Below are positions 36,306-45,867 of a stretch of 64,000 bases of DNA, in pieces. The translations under genes were made by a program, and so were the position numbers. The notes under the pieces were generated by a model, which worked only from the letters and a program-made list of their open reading frames with translations, ran no database searches and was not told where the DNA came from. The stretch spans positions 124,001 to 188,000 of the forward strand of contig NZ_RBZM01000003.1 of assembly GCF_003628305.1 (NCBI RefSeq), written 5' to 3'. This stretch comes from Cohnella endophytica (GTDB taxonomy: Bacteria; Bacillota; Bacilli; Paenibacillales; Paenibacillaceae). How positions within the stretch are numbered: the stretch's first letter is position 1; every line of letters starts with the position of its first letter.

Positions 36306-37094
36306 ATGGCTGCACGACAAGAAAACGCGGATAAACCGGCGCTTCTCATGAAGGAGCTAACGGGCGGCTACAGTCAGCGCAGACCCGTGCTGCACGGCAT
36401 GTCCGTCACCGTTTATCCCGGAGAGATGGTCGGGTTAATCGGATTAAACGGCGCCGGGAAAAGCACGGCGATCAAACATATTCTCGGGTTGATGGTTCCG
36501 CATAGCGGCGAAGTACGCGTCGCGGGAGTGACGCTGGAGGAAAACCGCGATAAGTATCGCGCTTCGACCTCATACGTTCCGGAGCAGCCCTCGTTAATCC
36601 CCGGACTTACGGTGAAGGAGCATTTGAAATGGACGGCGATGGCCTATCAATTAGAGCAGGACGTAGCGTATGAGCGAATGGAACAGCTGGCGCGAACGTT
36701 CCGGATGACGGAAGCGATGAACGCCATGCCGGAGACGCTGTCCAAAGGGATGAAGCAGAAAGTCATGTTAATGAACGCGCTGCTCGTTCGTCCGCCGTTG
36801 CTCATTATCGACGAGCCGTTTCTCGGGCTAGACCCGTTAGCGATTCGCGGTCTGCTAGAGGCGTTGGAGGATGTTCGCGCGGAGGGGAGCGCGATACTTC
36901 TGAGCTCGCATATTCTTTCCGCGTTGGAGAGACGGGCGAATCGGCTAGTCGTTCTTCATCGCGGACACCTGATCGCCGAAGGAACGCCGCGCGAAGTGAA
37001 GGCGCAAGCAGGCTGCAACGGCCCGGATTCGACGTTGGACGATGCTTTCGAGGCATTGGTCGCGTCAGCGGAAGGAGGCGTGCCGCTTGGTTGA
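36306..37094 (+). CDS. ecsA: ABC transporter ATP-binding protein, EcsA-like
   Basis: 262 residues: Walker A GLNGAGKST, Q-loop region, signature LSKGMKQKVML, Walker B LLIIDEPFLGLDP and a switch His (LLSSHIL). The next gene encodes an EcsB-like membrane protein, giving the EcsAB pair. In Bacillus, EcsAB affects protein secretion, competence and intramembrane proteolysis (RasP); its transported substrate is unsettled. A good GGAGG site precedes the ATG. Confidence 0.92.
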   Translation: MAARQENADKPALLMKELTGGYSQRRPVLHGMSVTVYPGEMVGLIGLNGAGKSTAIKHILGLMVPHSGEVRVAGVTLEENRDKYRASTSYVPEQPSLIPGLTVKEHLKWTAMAYQLEQDVAYERMEQLARTFRMTEAMNAMPETLSKGMKQKVMLMNALLVRPPLLIIDEPFLGLDPLAIRGLLEALEDVRAEGSAILLSSHILSALERRANRLVVLHRGHLIAEGTPREVKAQAGCNGPDSTLDDAFEALVASAEGGVPLG

Positions 37095-38397
37095 CCGTCC
37101 GCGAGAAGAGCAGACCGGCTTCTTGCGTACCCTCCGCCAAAGTCGCGCCGCCGCGTTTCGCAACGAAATTTTTCCTCATTTCCGTTACGTATTCCAGAGT
37201 GGCTTCGGTTTATTCGTATCGGCGATTTTCTTCTCGGCATTAGTGTGGTACGTGGATCTGATCAAGAACGTGCCCGCGGAATGGCTTTCGGGCATCGTCG
37301 GGATTGCCCTGATGTGGATGATCTCGATAAGAGCGCCGCTACGCACGTACTTGCAGCCGGCCGATCCGATCTTTCTTTTGGCAATGGAAGGGCAGGTGCG
37401 GCGCTCTTACATCGATCCTGCCCTGAGGAAAGCGATCGTGACGGCGGTGCTTCGCGCGGTAGCGGTATTCTGTCTATACGCGCCGATCTACGCGCGGGCG
37501 CCGAAGACGGCGGATATCGCCGGAACGCATCCGGCCCTCGTTGTCGGGGCGTTACTCGCCATCGTCGCCGGATGTAACGTTTATGGCGGTTGGCGCGAAC
37601 GCAAGCCGGCTTTCAGCTCATGGCGTCTCGGTCTGCGGTTGGTTAGGTGGCTGTTATCGGCCATTGCCATCGCCGCGATCCTGCTCAAACCGCTCCTGCT
37701 GGCCGTACCGCTTCTGATTTTGTGTATGGCCGTAATGACGCTGCTCTGGAGGTTACCCGCGCAGCACGCCTTGCCATGGGACAGGCTGATCGAAGAAGAA
37801 GCAGGCTCGCGTCGTCGTTGGATGTCATTCCTCGGGTGGTTCGTGGACGTACCCTCGGAACAGTCCAAGCCGGCGAGGCGGCGTTGGATTGCCTGGGCAG
37901 CCGATTTGTTGCCTTGGCAGCACGGTCGTTCATGGCATTACCTCTATGCCAAGGTTTTCTTACGCGGAGAAACTTTCGGAGCTTTCTGGCGATGGCTATT
38001 GTTAGCGGGGATTATTATGATCGTGTCGGGAAATGCTTTGGCAGATGCCATTATTTATGGAATTGCCATCCTCATTATCGGTTTGCAACTGAGTGAGTTA
38101 AGAAGGGTAAGTTTCGTCGAAACGGCTGCAACCCTTCCGATCGCGCCCGAAGGTCGCCTTGTCGCCGCTGCGGCGATCGCAAGAGCTTCGGGTATTGCCG
38201 CGGCGCTGTTCCTTGGATTGGTAGGAATAGTAACGGCAGGAGTAGGCGCTAGCGGTGGAGCGGGAACTTCCGATACCGGAGCGGCGAGCGTTATCCATCT
38301 GGACATCTGGGTACCGTTAATTGCTGCTGGCTTGCTCTGGTGCGGCTGGTGGATGCCGAGAAAGATAGCCAAATTTGCGGATGAAGATGACTTGTAG
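37087..38397 (+). CDS. ecsB: ABC transporter permease, EcsB-like
   Basis: About 436 residues with roughly eight hydrophobic segments in EcsB-like order. I chose TTG 37087 (MVDRPREEQTGF), 8 bp after AAGGAGG and overlapping the last codons of ecsA; an upstream in-frame ATG (37042) lies deep inside ecsA. A Gly/Ala-rich loop near the C-terminus lies between the last membrane segments. It forms the membrane part of the EcsAB transporter. Confidence 0.9.
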   Translation: MVDRPREEQTGFLRTLRQSRAAAFRNEIFPHFRYVFQSGFGLFVSAIFFSALVWYVDLIKNVPAEWLSGIVGIALMWMISIRAPLRTYLQPADPIFLLAMEGQVRRSYIDPALRKAIVTAVLRAVAVFCLYAPIYARAPKTADIAGTHPALVVGALLAIVAGCNVYGGWRERKPAFSSWRLGLRLVRWLLSAIAIAAILLKPLLLAVPLLILCMAVMTLLWRLPAQHALPWDRLIEEEAGSRRRWMSFLGWFVDVPSEQSKPARRRWIAWAADLLPWQHGRSWHYLYAKVFLRGETFGAFWRWLLLAGIIMIVSGNALADAIIYGIAILIIGLQLSELRRVSFVETAATLPIAPEGRLVAAAAIARASGIAAALFLGLVGIVTAGVGASGGAGTSDTGAASVIHLDIWVPLIAAGLLWCGWWMPRKIAKFADEDDL

Positions 38398-38561
38398 GTA
38401 GGAATACGACTTTGCTGCGGGTTCATCGTATCGCGAGCGAGACGACTTCGGCGAAAACATGTTCCGCAGCCTTAAGATGATTTTCATCGCAAGCGCGGCC
38501 AATGTAGCGAGTTTGTATGCCACCCAAATTGGCGAAGGTGTATAACATTGGCATAACGCCG

Positions 38562-38610
38562 AAAAAGGCAGTTCCACAAGGTCGACTGACCGAAGGGAAC
38601 TGCCTTTTTT
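38562..38610. terminator. Terminator between ecsB and the aminotransferase gene
   Basis: AAAAAGGCAGTTCC and GGAACTGCCTTTTTT form a 14-bp stem flanked by A and T runs, able to stop transcripts from both convergent genes. Confidence 0.9.
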
Positions 38611-38622
38611 CCGTCGCTATGA

Positions 38623-39927
38623 TTAGGCGTTGCCGGATGCTACGTCCAGCACGGCTTTATGGATACGGTCGAACAGATCTTCGAGGTTTTCTTCTTCGAT
38701 ACAGGAGAAGGCGACGCGCAAGTCTGTCGTGCCAAGGGCGATCGTTCCGACGCCGTATGCGTTCAGAAGACGTTGGCGAACGGTTTCCGCATCTACGGTC
38801 GCCAGCTTAAGGCACATAAAGTAACCGGAGTTGAACGGGTAGTAGCTCCATACGTCGCCGTATTTGCCGCTGTCCAGCAATTGCTTGACTTTGTTGGCGC
38901 GGCCTTTCATGATCTGGTATTTCTCTTCCTTCTGCGCTTGGAATTTATCCGAGGTAAGCGCGCGTAGGATGAACGTCTGCGACGGGTGCGGGCCGCTGGA
39001 GATGGTTGCGCGGATAATTCCGATCGTCTTCTGTTCCAGCGCGGACAGACTGGCTTCGGTTAGGCCGCCATAAGTAATGAAACCGACGCGGAAGCCCCAT
39101 ACGTATTCTTCTTTCGTCGCTCCGTCCACTTTCACGGCAAGTACGCGCTCATGCAGTCCGCTTAGTTGACCGAACAGCGATTCCTGCAAGGAGTTCTCGA
39201 AGAATAGTCCGAAGTAGGCATCGTCCGTAACGGCAACGACGTTAATTCCGGCTTCGGCGGCTTCGCGGATCGCGTCTACGATGTCGCGTCCTTCTTCGAT
39301 GCCCGGCGTATAACCCGTCGGGTTAATCGGGAAGTTGAGCAGGACGATCGCTTTACCCCGATCTTTCTGTGCAAGAAGAGCGTCGCGCAAGCCGGCGGAG
39401 TTGAAGCGGTTATCCGCGTCGTACAGCGGGTAGTACACCATCTCGGCTCCTCGGCGCACGTTAAACGTCAGCTCGTAGTTTTCCCAGTTTTTGTCCGGGA
39501 CGATCACCGCGTCGCCGGCTTCGGCGAACAGGTCGGCCACGATGCTCAGACCGTGCGTCAAAGCGTTCGTGACGACCGGTTGGCTAAGGTTTTTGCCATC
39601 GATGGAAGGGTTCTCTTCCAGCATTTTTTTGCGCCAGATGGCGCGTAACTCTGGTTTTCCCCCCGGAGGGGCATATTCGTAAATGTCCTTCGGATCGTAC
39701 GCGGACAACGTTTCTTGAATGACTCCCAGGTGCATCGGTTTGCCCTTCTCGGTCGCGATGCCGATCGTGGCGTTGTAGACGTTGGCTTTCTGTTTGGCTT
39801 CGGCGGATTGGCTTAGAATGCCCAGCTTAGGCATGTAAATCGCTTTGCCAAGTCCGGAAAGCATCTCGGCTACGTGCGGATTGTCTCGGGTAAGCGTTTC
39901 GTTCAGTTGCTGTGCGAGCGGGTTCAT
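38623..39927 (-). CDS. PLP-dependent class I/II aminotransferase
   Basis: About 434 residues of fold-type I aminotransferase. A YAPPGGKPELR substrate-loop segment, the NFPINPTGYTPG motif, VTDDAYFGLFFE (Asp contacting the pyridine nitrogen) and a lysine in VDGATKEEYVWGFRVGF (probable PLP Schiff base) are visible. It may transaminate aspartate, an aromatic or another amino acid; specificity cannot be read. I use ATG 39927 (MNPLAQQLNE), 9 bp from GGAAGG, over ATG 39951. Confidence 0.88.
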   Translation of the reverse strand: MNPLAQQLNETLTRDNPHVAEMLSGLGKAIYMPKLGILSQSAEAKQKANVYNATIGIATEKGKPMHLGVIQETLSAYDPKDIYEYAPPGGKPELRAIWRKKMLEENPSIDGKNLSQPVVTNALTHGLSIVADLFAEAGDAVIVPDKNWENYELTFNVRRGAEMVYYPLYDADNRFNSAGLRDALLAQKDRGKAIVLLNFPINPTGYTPGIEEGRDIVDAIREAAEAGINVVAVTDDAYFGLFFENSLQESLFGQLSGLHERVLAVKVDGATKEEYVWGFRVGFITYGGLTEASLSALEQKTIGIIRATISSGPHPSQTFILRALTSDKFQAQKEEKYQIMKGRANKVKQLLDSGKYGDVWSYYPFNSGYFMCLKLATVDAETVRQRLLNAYGVGTIALGTTDLRVAFSCIEEENLEDLFDRIHKAVLDVASGNA

Positions 39928-40029
39928 AACTTCCATCCTTCCAATATTCATTAGGTGATATTATACACCATTGGAGGGGGGGCGTCATTGAAATCGAAGC
40001 GATTATTTGGAAAAATACTTTGGAAAAAG

Positions 40030-40656
40030 CTACTGTTTATGAATTGGACACTTTAATGCGCTGTCGCGAATGTGCTTTATCGTATCGAGGTCATTCGAGA
40101 GATCCCTTTCGCCTAATGCTTGAACGACCTGATCCCTGCGTTTTTCCGATAAATTTTGCCCGAATTTGAACTTTCCCGTCATCTCTAACGGATCGAGCCG
40201 CATGACGGCGACGCCTTTCAAAGAGGAAGCATAACGCTCGTCCTCGGCATCGATCGGCGCGTGACCGCCTTCCGGTTGCATTTGTCCCATTAAAGTATGC
40301 AACGCTGACGCTTTTTCCGCAGGGTCAGTCACTTGTTCGACATGGCCGCGAATACGGACGGAGCGAAAAAATACGGTAGCCGGGCAAGCTAGATACGGAT
40401 CCGTGAAATAGGAAGGGATGAACGCATGCGCTTGATAAACGACGAATTCCGCCTTCGGATCGAGAGCTAGTCCCGCCATTTTTTCTCCATTCTTGCTGCC
40501 GTGGAAATAAATCGCCTCCCTATGATAGACGTAATTAAGCGGCACCGCTTTGGGCCAACCGTCCGTTCCGGCGAACGTCAGCACCCCGTCATGCTTCTCC
40601 GATAGGAAGCTCTCGCATTGCTCGCGATCTTGAACTTCGAATTCTTTCCTTCTCAT
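40030..40656 (-). CDS. Pyridoxamine 5'-phosphate oxidase-like (PPOX) flavin protein
   Basis: 208 residues of split-barrel FMN-binding fold (HDGVLTFAGTDGWPKAVPLNYVYH; IYFHGSKNGEKM), like NimA-type proteins and other PPOX relatives. True pyridoxamine phosphate oxidase activity is not assured. It is divergent from a MocR/PdxR-type regulator, a frequent pairing for vitamin B6-related genes, so a link to PLP metabolism is plausible. ATG start with GGAGGAG upstream. Confidence 0.85.
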   Translation of the reverse strand: MRRKEFEVQDREQCESFLSEKHDGVLTFAGTDGWPKAVPLNYVYHREAIYFHGSKNGEKMAGLALDPKAEFVVYQAHAFIPSYFTDPYLACPATVFFRSVRIRGHVEQVTDPAEKASALHTLMGQMQPEGGHAPIDAEDERYASSLKGVAVMRLDPLEMTGKFKFGQNLSEKRRDQVVQALGERDLSNDLDTIKHIRDSALKCPIHKQ

Positions 40657-40706
40657 TCGGTTTCTCCTCCAACTTCGCTTGGTTGAGGTTTAGTGTAAGG
40701 CGGTCA

Positions 40707-40735
40707 TTGACAATAGAAAAGATCCAATTTACATT
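40707..40735 (+). promoter_or_regulatory. Promoter of the MocR/PdxR-type gene
   Basis: TTGACA at 40707-40712 and TACATT at 40730-40735 with a 17-bp spacer, about 25 bp before the GTG start, in the divergent region shared with the PPOX gene. Confidence 0.6.
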
Positions 40736-40760
40736 AAAATGACTAGTCCATTGCAAGAGG

Positions 40761-42344
40761 GTGACGAAACTGTTATCTCCGTTCGCGTATTCCGCCAAGC
40801 TAGACGAATGCGGCAGTAAACATCTTGCGCTTTATTTGGCCGTTAAAGAAGCGATCATCGAAGGAAAGCTCGCTCCGGGAGAACGATTGCCGTCTACCCG
40901 CAAGCTAGCCGAATTGTACGATCTATCCCGGGGAAGCGTGAGCGTGGCGTACGAGATGTTGACGGCGGAAGGCTTCGTTCAGGCGGGAATCGGACAAGGG
41001 ACTTTCGTTACCGGTTGGGAGCAAGAGCAGCTCGGGATTACGGCCGATTCGGAGAAGGCGCGTTCCAACGGAGAGCAAGGATATTCCCGAGCGGCTCCAG
41101 CCTTAACGAAATGGGGAAGGCGCTTATCGGAGCTGCGAACGTTACCGGATCGGAACCGGTTAAGACATTCCGATTTTCCGCACGGGGAAGATGGCCAGGC
41201 CGGGATTTCCTTCGTTCCGGAAGGAGTCGGCACGGATTGGTTTCCATGGACGGAATGGAAAGCGGAGGTCGCGCAGCAGTGGAAAAAGACCGGAGCTTCA
41301 TGGAGAAGCGACGCGCAAGCTACGGAAGGTAGCCTTTCTCTGCGGCAAGCAATCGCGGCCAGGCTGCGGCGCGAGCGGGGGATCGCTTGCGAGGCCGAGG
41401 ACATCGTCATTACGGCGGGGGCGATGCAAGCGATCGCTCTCTTGTCCCAGCTATTGCTGGAGGAAGGAAGAACGGCGGTCATCGAGAATCCTTGTTATAC
41501 GGGAATCCAGCGAGCGGTTCGCGCGACGGGCGCTCGCGTCATCGCGCAGGACGTGGACGCAAACGGAATCGTTCCGCTCGACTGGGATGCCGATTTGCTG
41601 TTCGTCACGCCGACGAGACAGTTCCCGACGGGCGTTGTCCTCAGCTATGAGCGTCGGCGGGCTTTATTGACTTGGGCGTCCAGGCGCAATGCTTGGATAA
41701 TCGAGGACGACTACGACAGCGACTTCCGGTGGGGAGGGCGTCCGATCGAACCTCTGAAGTCGCTCGACAAGGAAGGCAGAGTCGTCTACGTCGGATCGTT
41801 CTCGCGGTCGATGAGCGTCGGCGTGCGAATCGGTTACGCGGTTCTGCCGAAGGAATTGTTAGGGCCGTTCGTGAAGGCAAAACGGCTGTACGATCCTCAA
41901 CCGACGGGAATCGCGGAGCAGTTGGCGCTTTCCAACTGGATGTCGGAGGGCGGCTATGACCGATACATGCGAAGGCTGCGAAGAACCTACGGCAAGCTGG
42001 AGAACAAGCTGCGAACCGGACTCGATACCCGACTGGGAGGTTTGTTCGAAGCGGCTCCCGCCGACGCGGGTTTGCACGTGTATGCCAAGTGGAAGCGCGA
42101 CGAAGAACTGTACGCCGAGCTTGCCGAAGAGTGCGCGAAACGGGGAGCAGTCTGGTTGGACGGCATGAAGTACGAGAATCGGATCGGCGAGTTGTCGGTG
42201 AAACCCGCGATATCAGCCGTATTCGGATTCGCTCATCTGACGGAGGAGCGAATCGAGAAAGGGTTGTCGACGATTTGCCATGCCGCGCAATGCTTAGGAT
42301 TGATCGATTCCGACGAGGGGCAAGGAGGAAATGTTAATGCTTGA
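40761..42344 (+). CDS. MocR/PdxR-type regulator (GntR helix-turn-helix fused to an aminotransferase domain)
   Basis: 527 residues. An N-terminal GntR winged helix (GKLAPGERLPSTRKLAELYDLSRGSVSVAYEML) is joined through a linker to a fold-type I aminotransferase-like domain (about 140-515) with IIEDDYDSDFRW and a lysine-containing SFSRSMSVGVRIGY in place of the canonical SFSK. PdxR members sense PLP. Here the position of the usual PLP-binding Lys appears to be Arg, so PLP may bind differently or another ligand may be sensed. GTG start. It overlaps the next AraC gene. Confidence 0.9.
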   Translation: MTKLLSPFAYSAKLDECGSKHLALYLAVKEAIIEGKLAPGERLPSTRKLAELYDLSRGSVSVAYEMLTAEGFVQAGIGQGTFVTGWEQEQLGITADSEKARSNGEQGYSRAAPALTKWGRRLSELRTLPDRNRLRHSDFPHGEDGQAGISFVPEGVGTDWFPWTEWKAEVAQQWKKTGASWRSDAQATEGSLSLRQAIAARLRRERGIACEAEDIVITAGAMQAIALLSQLLLEEGRTAVIENPCYTGIQRAVRATGARVIAQDVDANGIVPLDWDADLLFVTPTRQFPTGVVLSYERRRALLTWASRRNAWIIEDDYDSDFRWGGRPIEPLKSLDKEGRVVYVGSFSRSMSVGVRIGYAVLPKELLGPFVKAKRLYDPQPTGIAEQLALSNWMSEGGYDRYMRRLRRTYGKLENKLRTGLDTRLGGLFEAAPADAGLHVYAKWKRDEELYAELAEECAKRGAVWLDGMKYENRIGELSVKPAISAVFGFAHLTEERIEKGLSTICHAAQCLGLIDSDEGQGGNVNA

Positions 42345-43122
42345 AATATCGCCATCATCGTTCAAGTTGCTACCGGCATTCGCCAAAATATCGTGCGAGC
42401 CGGGCTGGAAGTGGCAGAAGCGAGAAAAGCCGCTGGCGAATTATGATATTTTCTACGTATGGAGCGGGGAAGGAGAATTGTTCCTTAACGGCAAGCCTTA
42501 TACTCTCGGCAAGGGCAGTTGCTTCCTGTTCCGTCCCGGCGATCATACGAGCGCGACCCATAATCCCCAGAAGCCGCTCGTGCTTACGTATATCCATTTC
42601 GATGTGACGGAGCCGGTGACGGATGTGCCCGCGTCATACCGCGTGCTTAACGAAACGTTCGATTTCGAGCATATGCTGGCCAAATACGTGCGCTTGTTTC
42701 TCGTTCGGACGTTCGCGGCGGAAATCGAAGCCCAACTGATTCTGAAACAGCTCATTATCCATCTGCTTCGCCACGATCGGGACGAGCCCGTCGAGCGCAA
42801 AGCGTCGAACCAATTAACGGAAAGCATCCGCGAGGTCGCTAATTACATCCAGCAGCATCCTAGCATCATTCACCGCGTCGAGGACCTAGGTAAACGCGCG
42901 GGATTGTCTCCGCGTTACTTCTCGATCAAGTTCAAGGAACTCATCGGCGTATCGGTGCAAACGTATATGATCCGCACGCGGATCGAGCGTGCCCAACATC
43001 TGCTCATGCATGCGGGAATGAACGTGACGGAAGTGGCCGACGCGCTCGGCTACCGCGATATCTTTTTCTTCAGTCGGCAATTCAAACAGTATACCGGGAA
43101 AAACCCGTCGGAGATTAGGTAA
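42337..43122 (+). CDS. AraC-family transcriptional regulator
   Basis: About 261 residues: an N-terminal cupin-like sensor (about 1-120; GEGELFLNGKPYTLGKGSC) and a C-terminal AraC HTH pair (about 165-260; VEDLGKRAGLSPRYFSIKFK, VTEVADALGYRDIFFFSRQFK). It starts within the end of the MocR gene; ATG 42337 is 8 bp after AAGGAGG, while ATG 42331 is only 2 bp from it. It may respond to a carbohydrate. A terminator follows. Confidence 0.92.
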   Translation: MLEISPSSFKLLPAFAKISCEPGWKWQKREKPLANYDIFYVWSGEGELFLNGKPYTLGKGSCFLFRPGDHTSATHNPQKPLVLTYIHFDVTEPVTDVPASYRVLNETFDFEHMLAKYVRLFLVRTFAAEIEAQLILKQLIIHLLRHDRDEPVERKASNQLTESIREVANYIQQHPSIIHRVEDLGKRAGLSPRYFSIKFKELIGVSVQTYMIRTRIERAQHLLMHAGMNVTEVADALGYRDIFFFSRQFKQYTGKNPSEIR

Positions 43123-43139
43123 GCTGCCGCGCGAATAGG

Positions 43140-43169
43140 AAAAAGCTCGTCCGAGGGACGAGCTTTTTT
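43140..43169 (+). terminator. Terminator after the AraC gene
   Basis: AAAAGCTCGTC and GACGAGCTTTT form a perfect stem followed by T residues; it could also serve the convergent psd gene. Confidence 0.85.
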
Positions 43170-43216
43170 GCAGTGAAATAAAGTTTTTTGGTCCTGCCAG
43201 GCCGCAATTGAGGAAT

Positions 43217-44005
43217 CTAACGAACCGTCAAAGTGCCGAGTTTCTCGCCCATGACGACTTTGGATCCCGTCTTCAGATCGGAGCGCGGTACCAGGGTTCC
43301 GTCTTCGGTCAGAAGAACGATCGTAGAACCGAACTCGAAATAGGCGAGCTCGTCTCCGCGTCCAAGCGTCTTGGGCATCGGTTCCACGTATCGGATGCTG
43401 CTGACGTTTAGAGCTCCGACTTTTACGACGGCGGCTTCTCCGACATCATTGCGGATATAGGTGACGAGCCGTTCGTTGCGGGACAGCACTCGTCGCATCT
43501 TCGTAAGGCCGAATTCGTTAACCGGATATACGCGTCCGGGTATGTGCTCGGTTTCCACGATTTCGCCTTCGCAAGGCGAATGAATCCGATGATAATCGGT
43601 CGGGCTTAGATAGAGCACCCAGAAGTAGCCATGCCGGTATTGAGATAGCCGGGGAGATTCGTTCAGAAGTTCCTCGATCGTATAATCCTGGCCTTTAACT
43701 TGCAACAGCATCCCGTCTTCGATAACTCCGCAACCTGTAATGAGCGCGTCCACGGGGCTTACCAATGCGCTTGGAGTAGCGTCAATCGGTCGTCTGCCCG
43801 GCTTCAGCCTGCGCGTAAAAAAGTCGTTCAAGGATACGTATTCGTCGATTCTTTTCTCCGCGTCTTCGATGGGGATTTTATAGGTCGCGGCAAATCGAGC
43901 AATAAAACGGCGGCTAAAAGAAGATTTAGCGAAACGTCCCGTCATGCGGGACACGAATTTGCGTGAAGACAGTTCCGTCATCATGCGCAGCAGCCAACGA
44001 GTCAT
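43217..44005 (-). CDS. psd: Phosphatidylserine decarboxylase proenzyme
   Basis: About 262 residues. The C-terminal FGST is the self-cleavage site that yields the alpha chain with its pyruvoyl group. SPVDALITG and YHRIHSPCEGE are typical of PSD. It converts phosphatidylserine to phosphatidylethanolamine at the membrane. Start ATG 44005 (MTRWLLRMM) follows AAAGGAG; a longer frame upstream has no ribosome site. No pssA gene is adjacent. Confidence 0.93.
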   Translation of the reverse strand: MTRWLLRMMTELSSRKFVSRMTGRFAKSSFSRRFIARFAATYKIPIEDAEKRIDEYVSLNDFFTRRLKPGRRPIDATPSALVSPVDALITGCGVIEDGMLLQVKGQDYTIEELLNESPRLSQYRHGYFWVLYLSPTDYHRIHSPCEGEIVETEHIPGRVYPVNEFGLTKMRRVLSRNERLVTYIRNDVGEAAVVKVGALNVSSIRYVEPMPKTLGRGDELAYFEFGSTIVLLTEDGTLVPRSDLKTGSKVVMGEKLGTLTVR

Positions 44006-44156
44006 GCAGCCGAGCACTCCTTTGTTATTAAAATACATTCCCGTGAATTGTGACACATTGGTCGTTAAAGTGCAATAGCCGTGCATGGCAGGTAGATGCC
44101 ATCACGATTTGACGATTGATCGTCGATGCCGTCACGATAAGCGGCTATTGCGAACG

Positions 44157-44204
44157 AAAGAAGCTCGATTCCAAGCCCCCAAGGGCGAGGAACGAGCTTC
44201 TTCG
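44157..44204. terminator. Hairpin between psd and mntH
   Basis: GAAGCTCG and CGAGCTTC pair around a region that can itself pair (GCCC/GGGC). It lies just after the mntH stop on the minus strand. Confidence 0.6.
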
Positions 44205-44215
44205 TGTATGAAAGC

Positions 44216-45595
44216 TTAGCCGAAAAGCGTGGTATACAGTAAATAGAGATTCAAGGACATGATGATAACCGCAACGACCCAAGCGAGAATGTTTAGCCAC
44301 ATCGGATTGGCGAATTTGCCCATTTTTTTCTTGTTGCTCGTGAACTGAACGAGCGGTACGACTGCGAACGACAACTGAAAGGAGAGGATAACCTGGCTAA
44401 GGATGAGCAGATCCATCGTACCGCTATCGCCGTACAGCGCCGTAACGATGACGGCAGGAATAATGGCGATCAAACGAGTAATCAGCCTCCGGAGCCACGG
44501 TGCGATGCGGATGTTCAGGAAACCTTCCATGACGATCTGGCCTGCAAGGGTTCCGGTTATCGTAGAGTTCTGGCCCGATGCCAAAAGCGCTACGCCGAAC
44601 AGGATGGCCGCGAACGAGGAACCGAGCATCGGAGCGAGCAGGTGGTAAGCCTGATCGATCTCGGCAACGTCTGTTTTGCCCGCGGTATGGAATACGGCTC
44701 CGGCGAGTATTAGAATCGCGGCGTTAATGAATAAGGCGAAGAACAAGGCGATCGTCGAATCCCACGTGGAGAATCGAATGGCTTGCCGTTTGCCGAGTTC
44801 GGTTTGTTCATATTGACGAGTCTGTACAATCGATGAATGAAGGTACAGATTGTGCGGCATGACGGTCGCTCCGAGAATCCCGATGGCGATATACAGCATC
44901 TCGGGGTTGTTGATAATCTCGGAAGAGGGCACGAAGCCCTTCATCAAGTCTCCCATAACCGGGGCGGACCAGATCAGTTCGACCGCGAAGCATCCGGCGA
45001 TTAAGACGATCAAGGCGATGACGAAAGCTTCCAAATACCGAAACCCTTTATTCTGAAGGAACAGAATAATTAAGACGTCCAAAGCGGTAAGTATGACGCC
45101 ATACAAGATCGGAATGCCGAAGAGCAAATTGAGCGCGATGGCCGCTCCGATGACCTCAGCCAAGTCGCAAGCGGCGATTGCCAGTTCGCATAAAATCCAT
45201 AAGCCGAAGTTGACCGGTTTACTGTAGCTATCGCGGCAAGCTTGCGCCAAGTCGCGTCCGGTCGCGATTCCTAGTTTGCCCGACAATGCTTGGAGTAGAA
45301 TAGCCATCAGATTGGACATTAGAATGACGGATAGCAACGTATAACCGAATTGTGAACCGCCGGCGAGATCCGTCGCCCAGTTGCCGGGGTCCATATACCC
45401 GACGGCGACCATGTAGCCCGGACCCGCGAAGGCTAGAAATTTACGGAACGTAGAGCCGGTTTTTGGGATTTTGACGGTGCGGAAAGATTCCGGCAACGAT
45501 GAAGTATCCCTTTCTCTGCGCCAACCGCCTTTTCTTGCGGGCTCGGAGTGAGCCGACGCAACGTGAGGCTGGGTAACGGCCAAATCATCTTGCAT
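44216..45595 (-). CDS. mntH: Nramp-family Mn2+/H+ symporter
   Basis: About 459 residues with 11 predicted membrane segments. The metal-binding motifs DPGN in TM1 and MPHN in TM6 are both intact, as in manganese-selective Nramp proteins. Start ATG 45595 follows AGAGGTG. Two MntR-like boxes flank the promoter, so manganese repression is expected. It supplies Mn2+, important for sporulation and oxidative defence. Confidence 0.95.
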   Translation of the reverse strand: MQDDLAVTQPHVASAHSEPARKGGWRRERDTSSLPESFRTVKIPKTGSTFRKFLAFAGPGYMVAVGYMDPGNWATDLAGGSQFGYTLLSVILMSNLMAILLQALSGKLGIATGRDLAQACRDSYSKPVNFGLWILCELAIAACDLAEVIGAAIALNLLFGIPILYGVILTALDVLIILFLQNKGFRYLEAFVIALIVLIAGCFAVELIWSAPVMGDLMKGFVPSSEIINNPEMLYIAIGILGATVMPHNLYLHSSIVQTRQYEQTELGKRQAIRFSTWDSTIALFFALFINAAILILAGAVFHTAGKTDVAEIDQAYHLLAPMLGSSFAAILFGVALLASGQNSTITGTLAGQIVMEGFLNIRIAPWLRRLITRLIAIIPAVIVTALYGDSGTMDLLILSQVILSFQLSFAVVPLVQFTSNKKKMGKFANPMWLNILAWVVAVIIMSLNLYLLYTTLFG

Positions 45596-45661
45596 ATGAA
45601 ACACCTCTTTTTTTTGTCGTCGTGTTGTAGGTGGGAACAAGTGTAGCGTTAGGGACATTAA

Positions 45662-45678
45662 TTTTCCCTAGGGCAAAA
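45662..45678. promoter_or_regulatory. MntR-like box 1, downstream of the mntH promoter
   Basis: TTTTCCCTAGGGCAAAA resembles the MntR operator of Bacillus (TTTGCCTTAAGGAAA type) and shares CCCTAGGGCAAAA with box 2. It lies between the mntH -10 and its start codon. Confidence 0.8.
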
Positions 45679-45693
45679 CTTTCTGATGCTTAT

Positions 45694-45722
45694 AATATAC
45701 GCTCGATATTTGAAAAAGTAAA
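45694..45722 (-). promoter_or_regulatory. mntH promoter
   Basis: Read on the minus strand, TTTACT (45717-45722) and TATATT (45694-45699) are 17 bp apart, between the two MntR-like boxes. Confidence 0.65.
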
Positions 45723-45739
45723 CTGAAAACAAGAAAAAG

Positions 45740-45755
45740 TTTCCCTAGGGCAAAA
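45740..45755. promoter_or_regulatory. MntR-like box 2, upstream of the mntH -35
   Basis: TTTCCCTAGGGCAAAA, a near copy of box 1, centred about 77 bp from it and just upstream of the -35. Confidence 0.78.
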
Positions 45756-45867
45756 ATCGTTTGCTTGGAAGACTTGGTTCGGAAAACTAAACTCCCTGTC
45801 CCGTCCTGCCAGATCGAAAATAAGGCTCCGAAAAGGCGCAGGTTCGGAACAATCGCCCATCCTCGTG

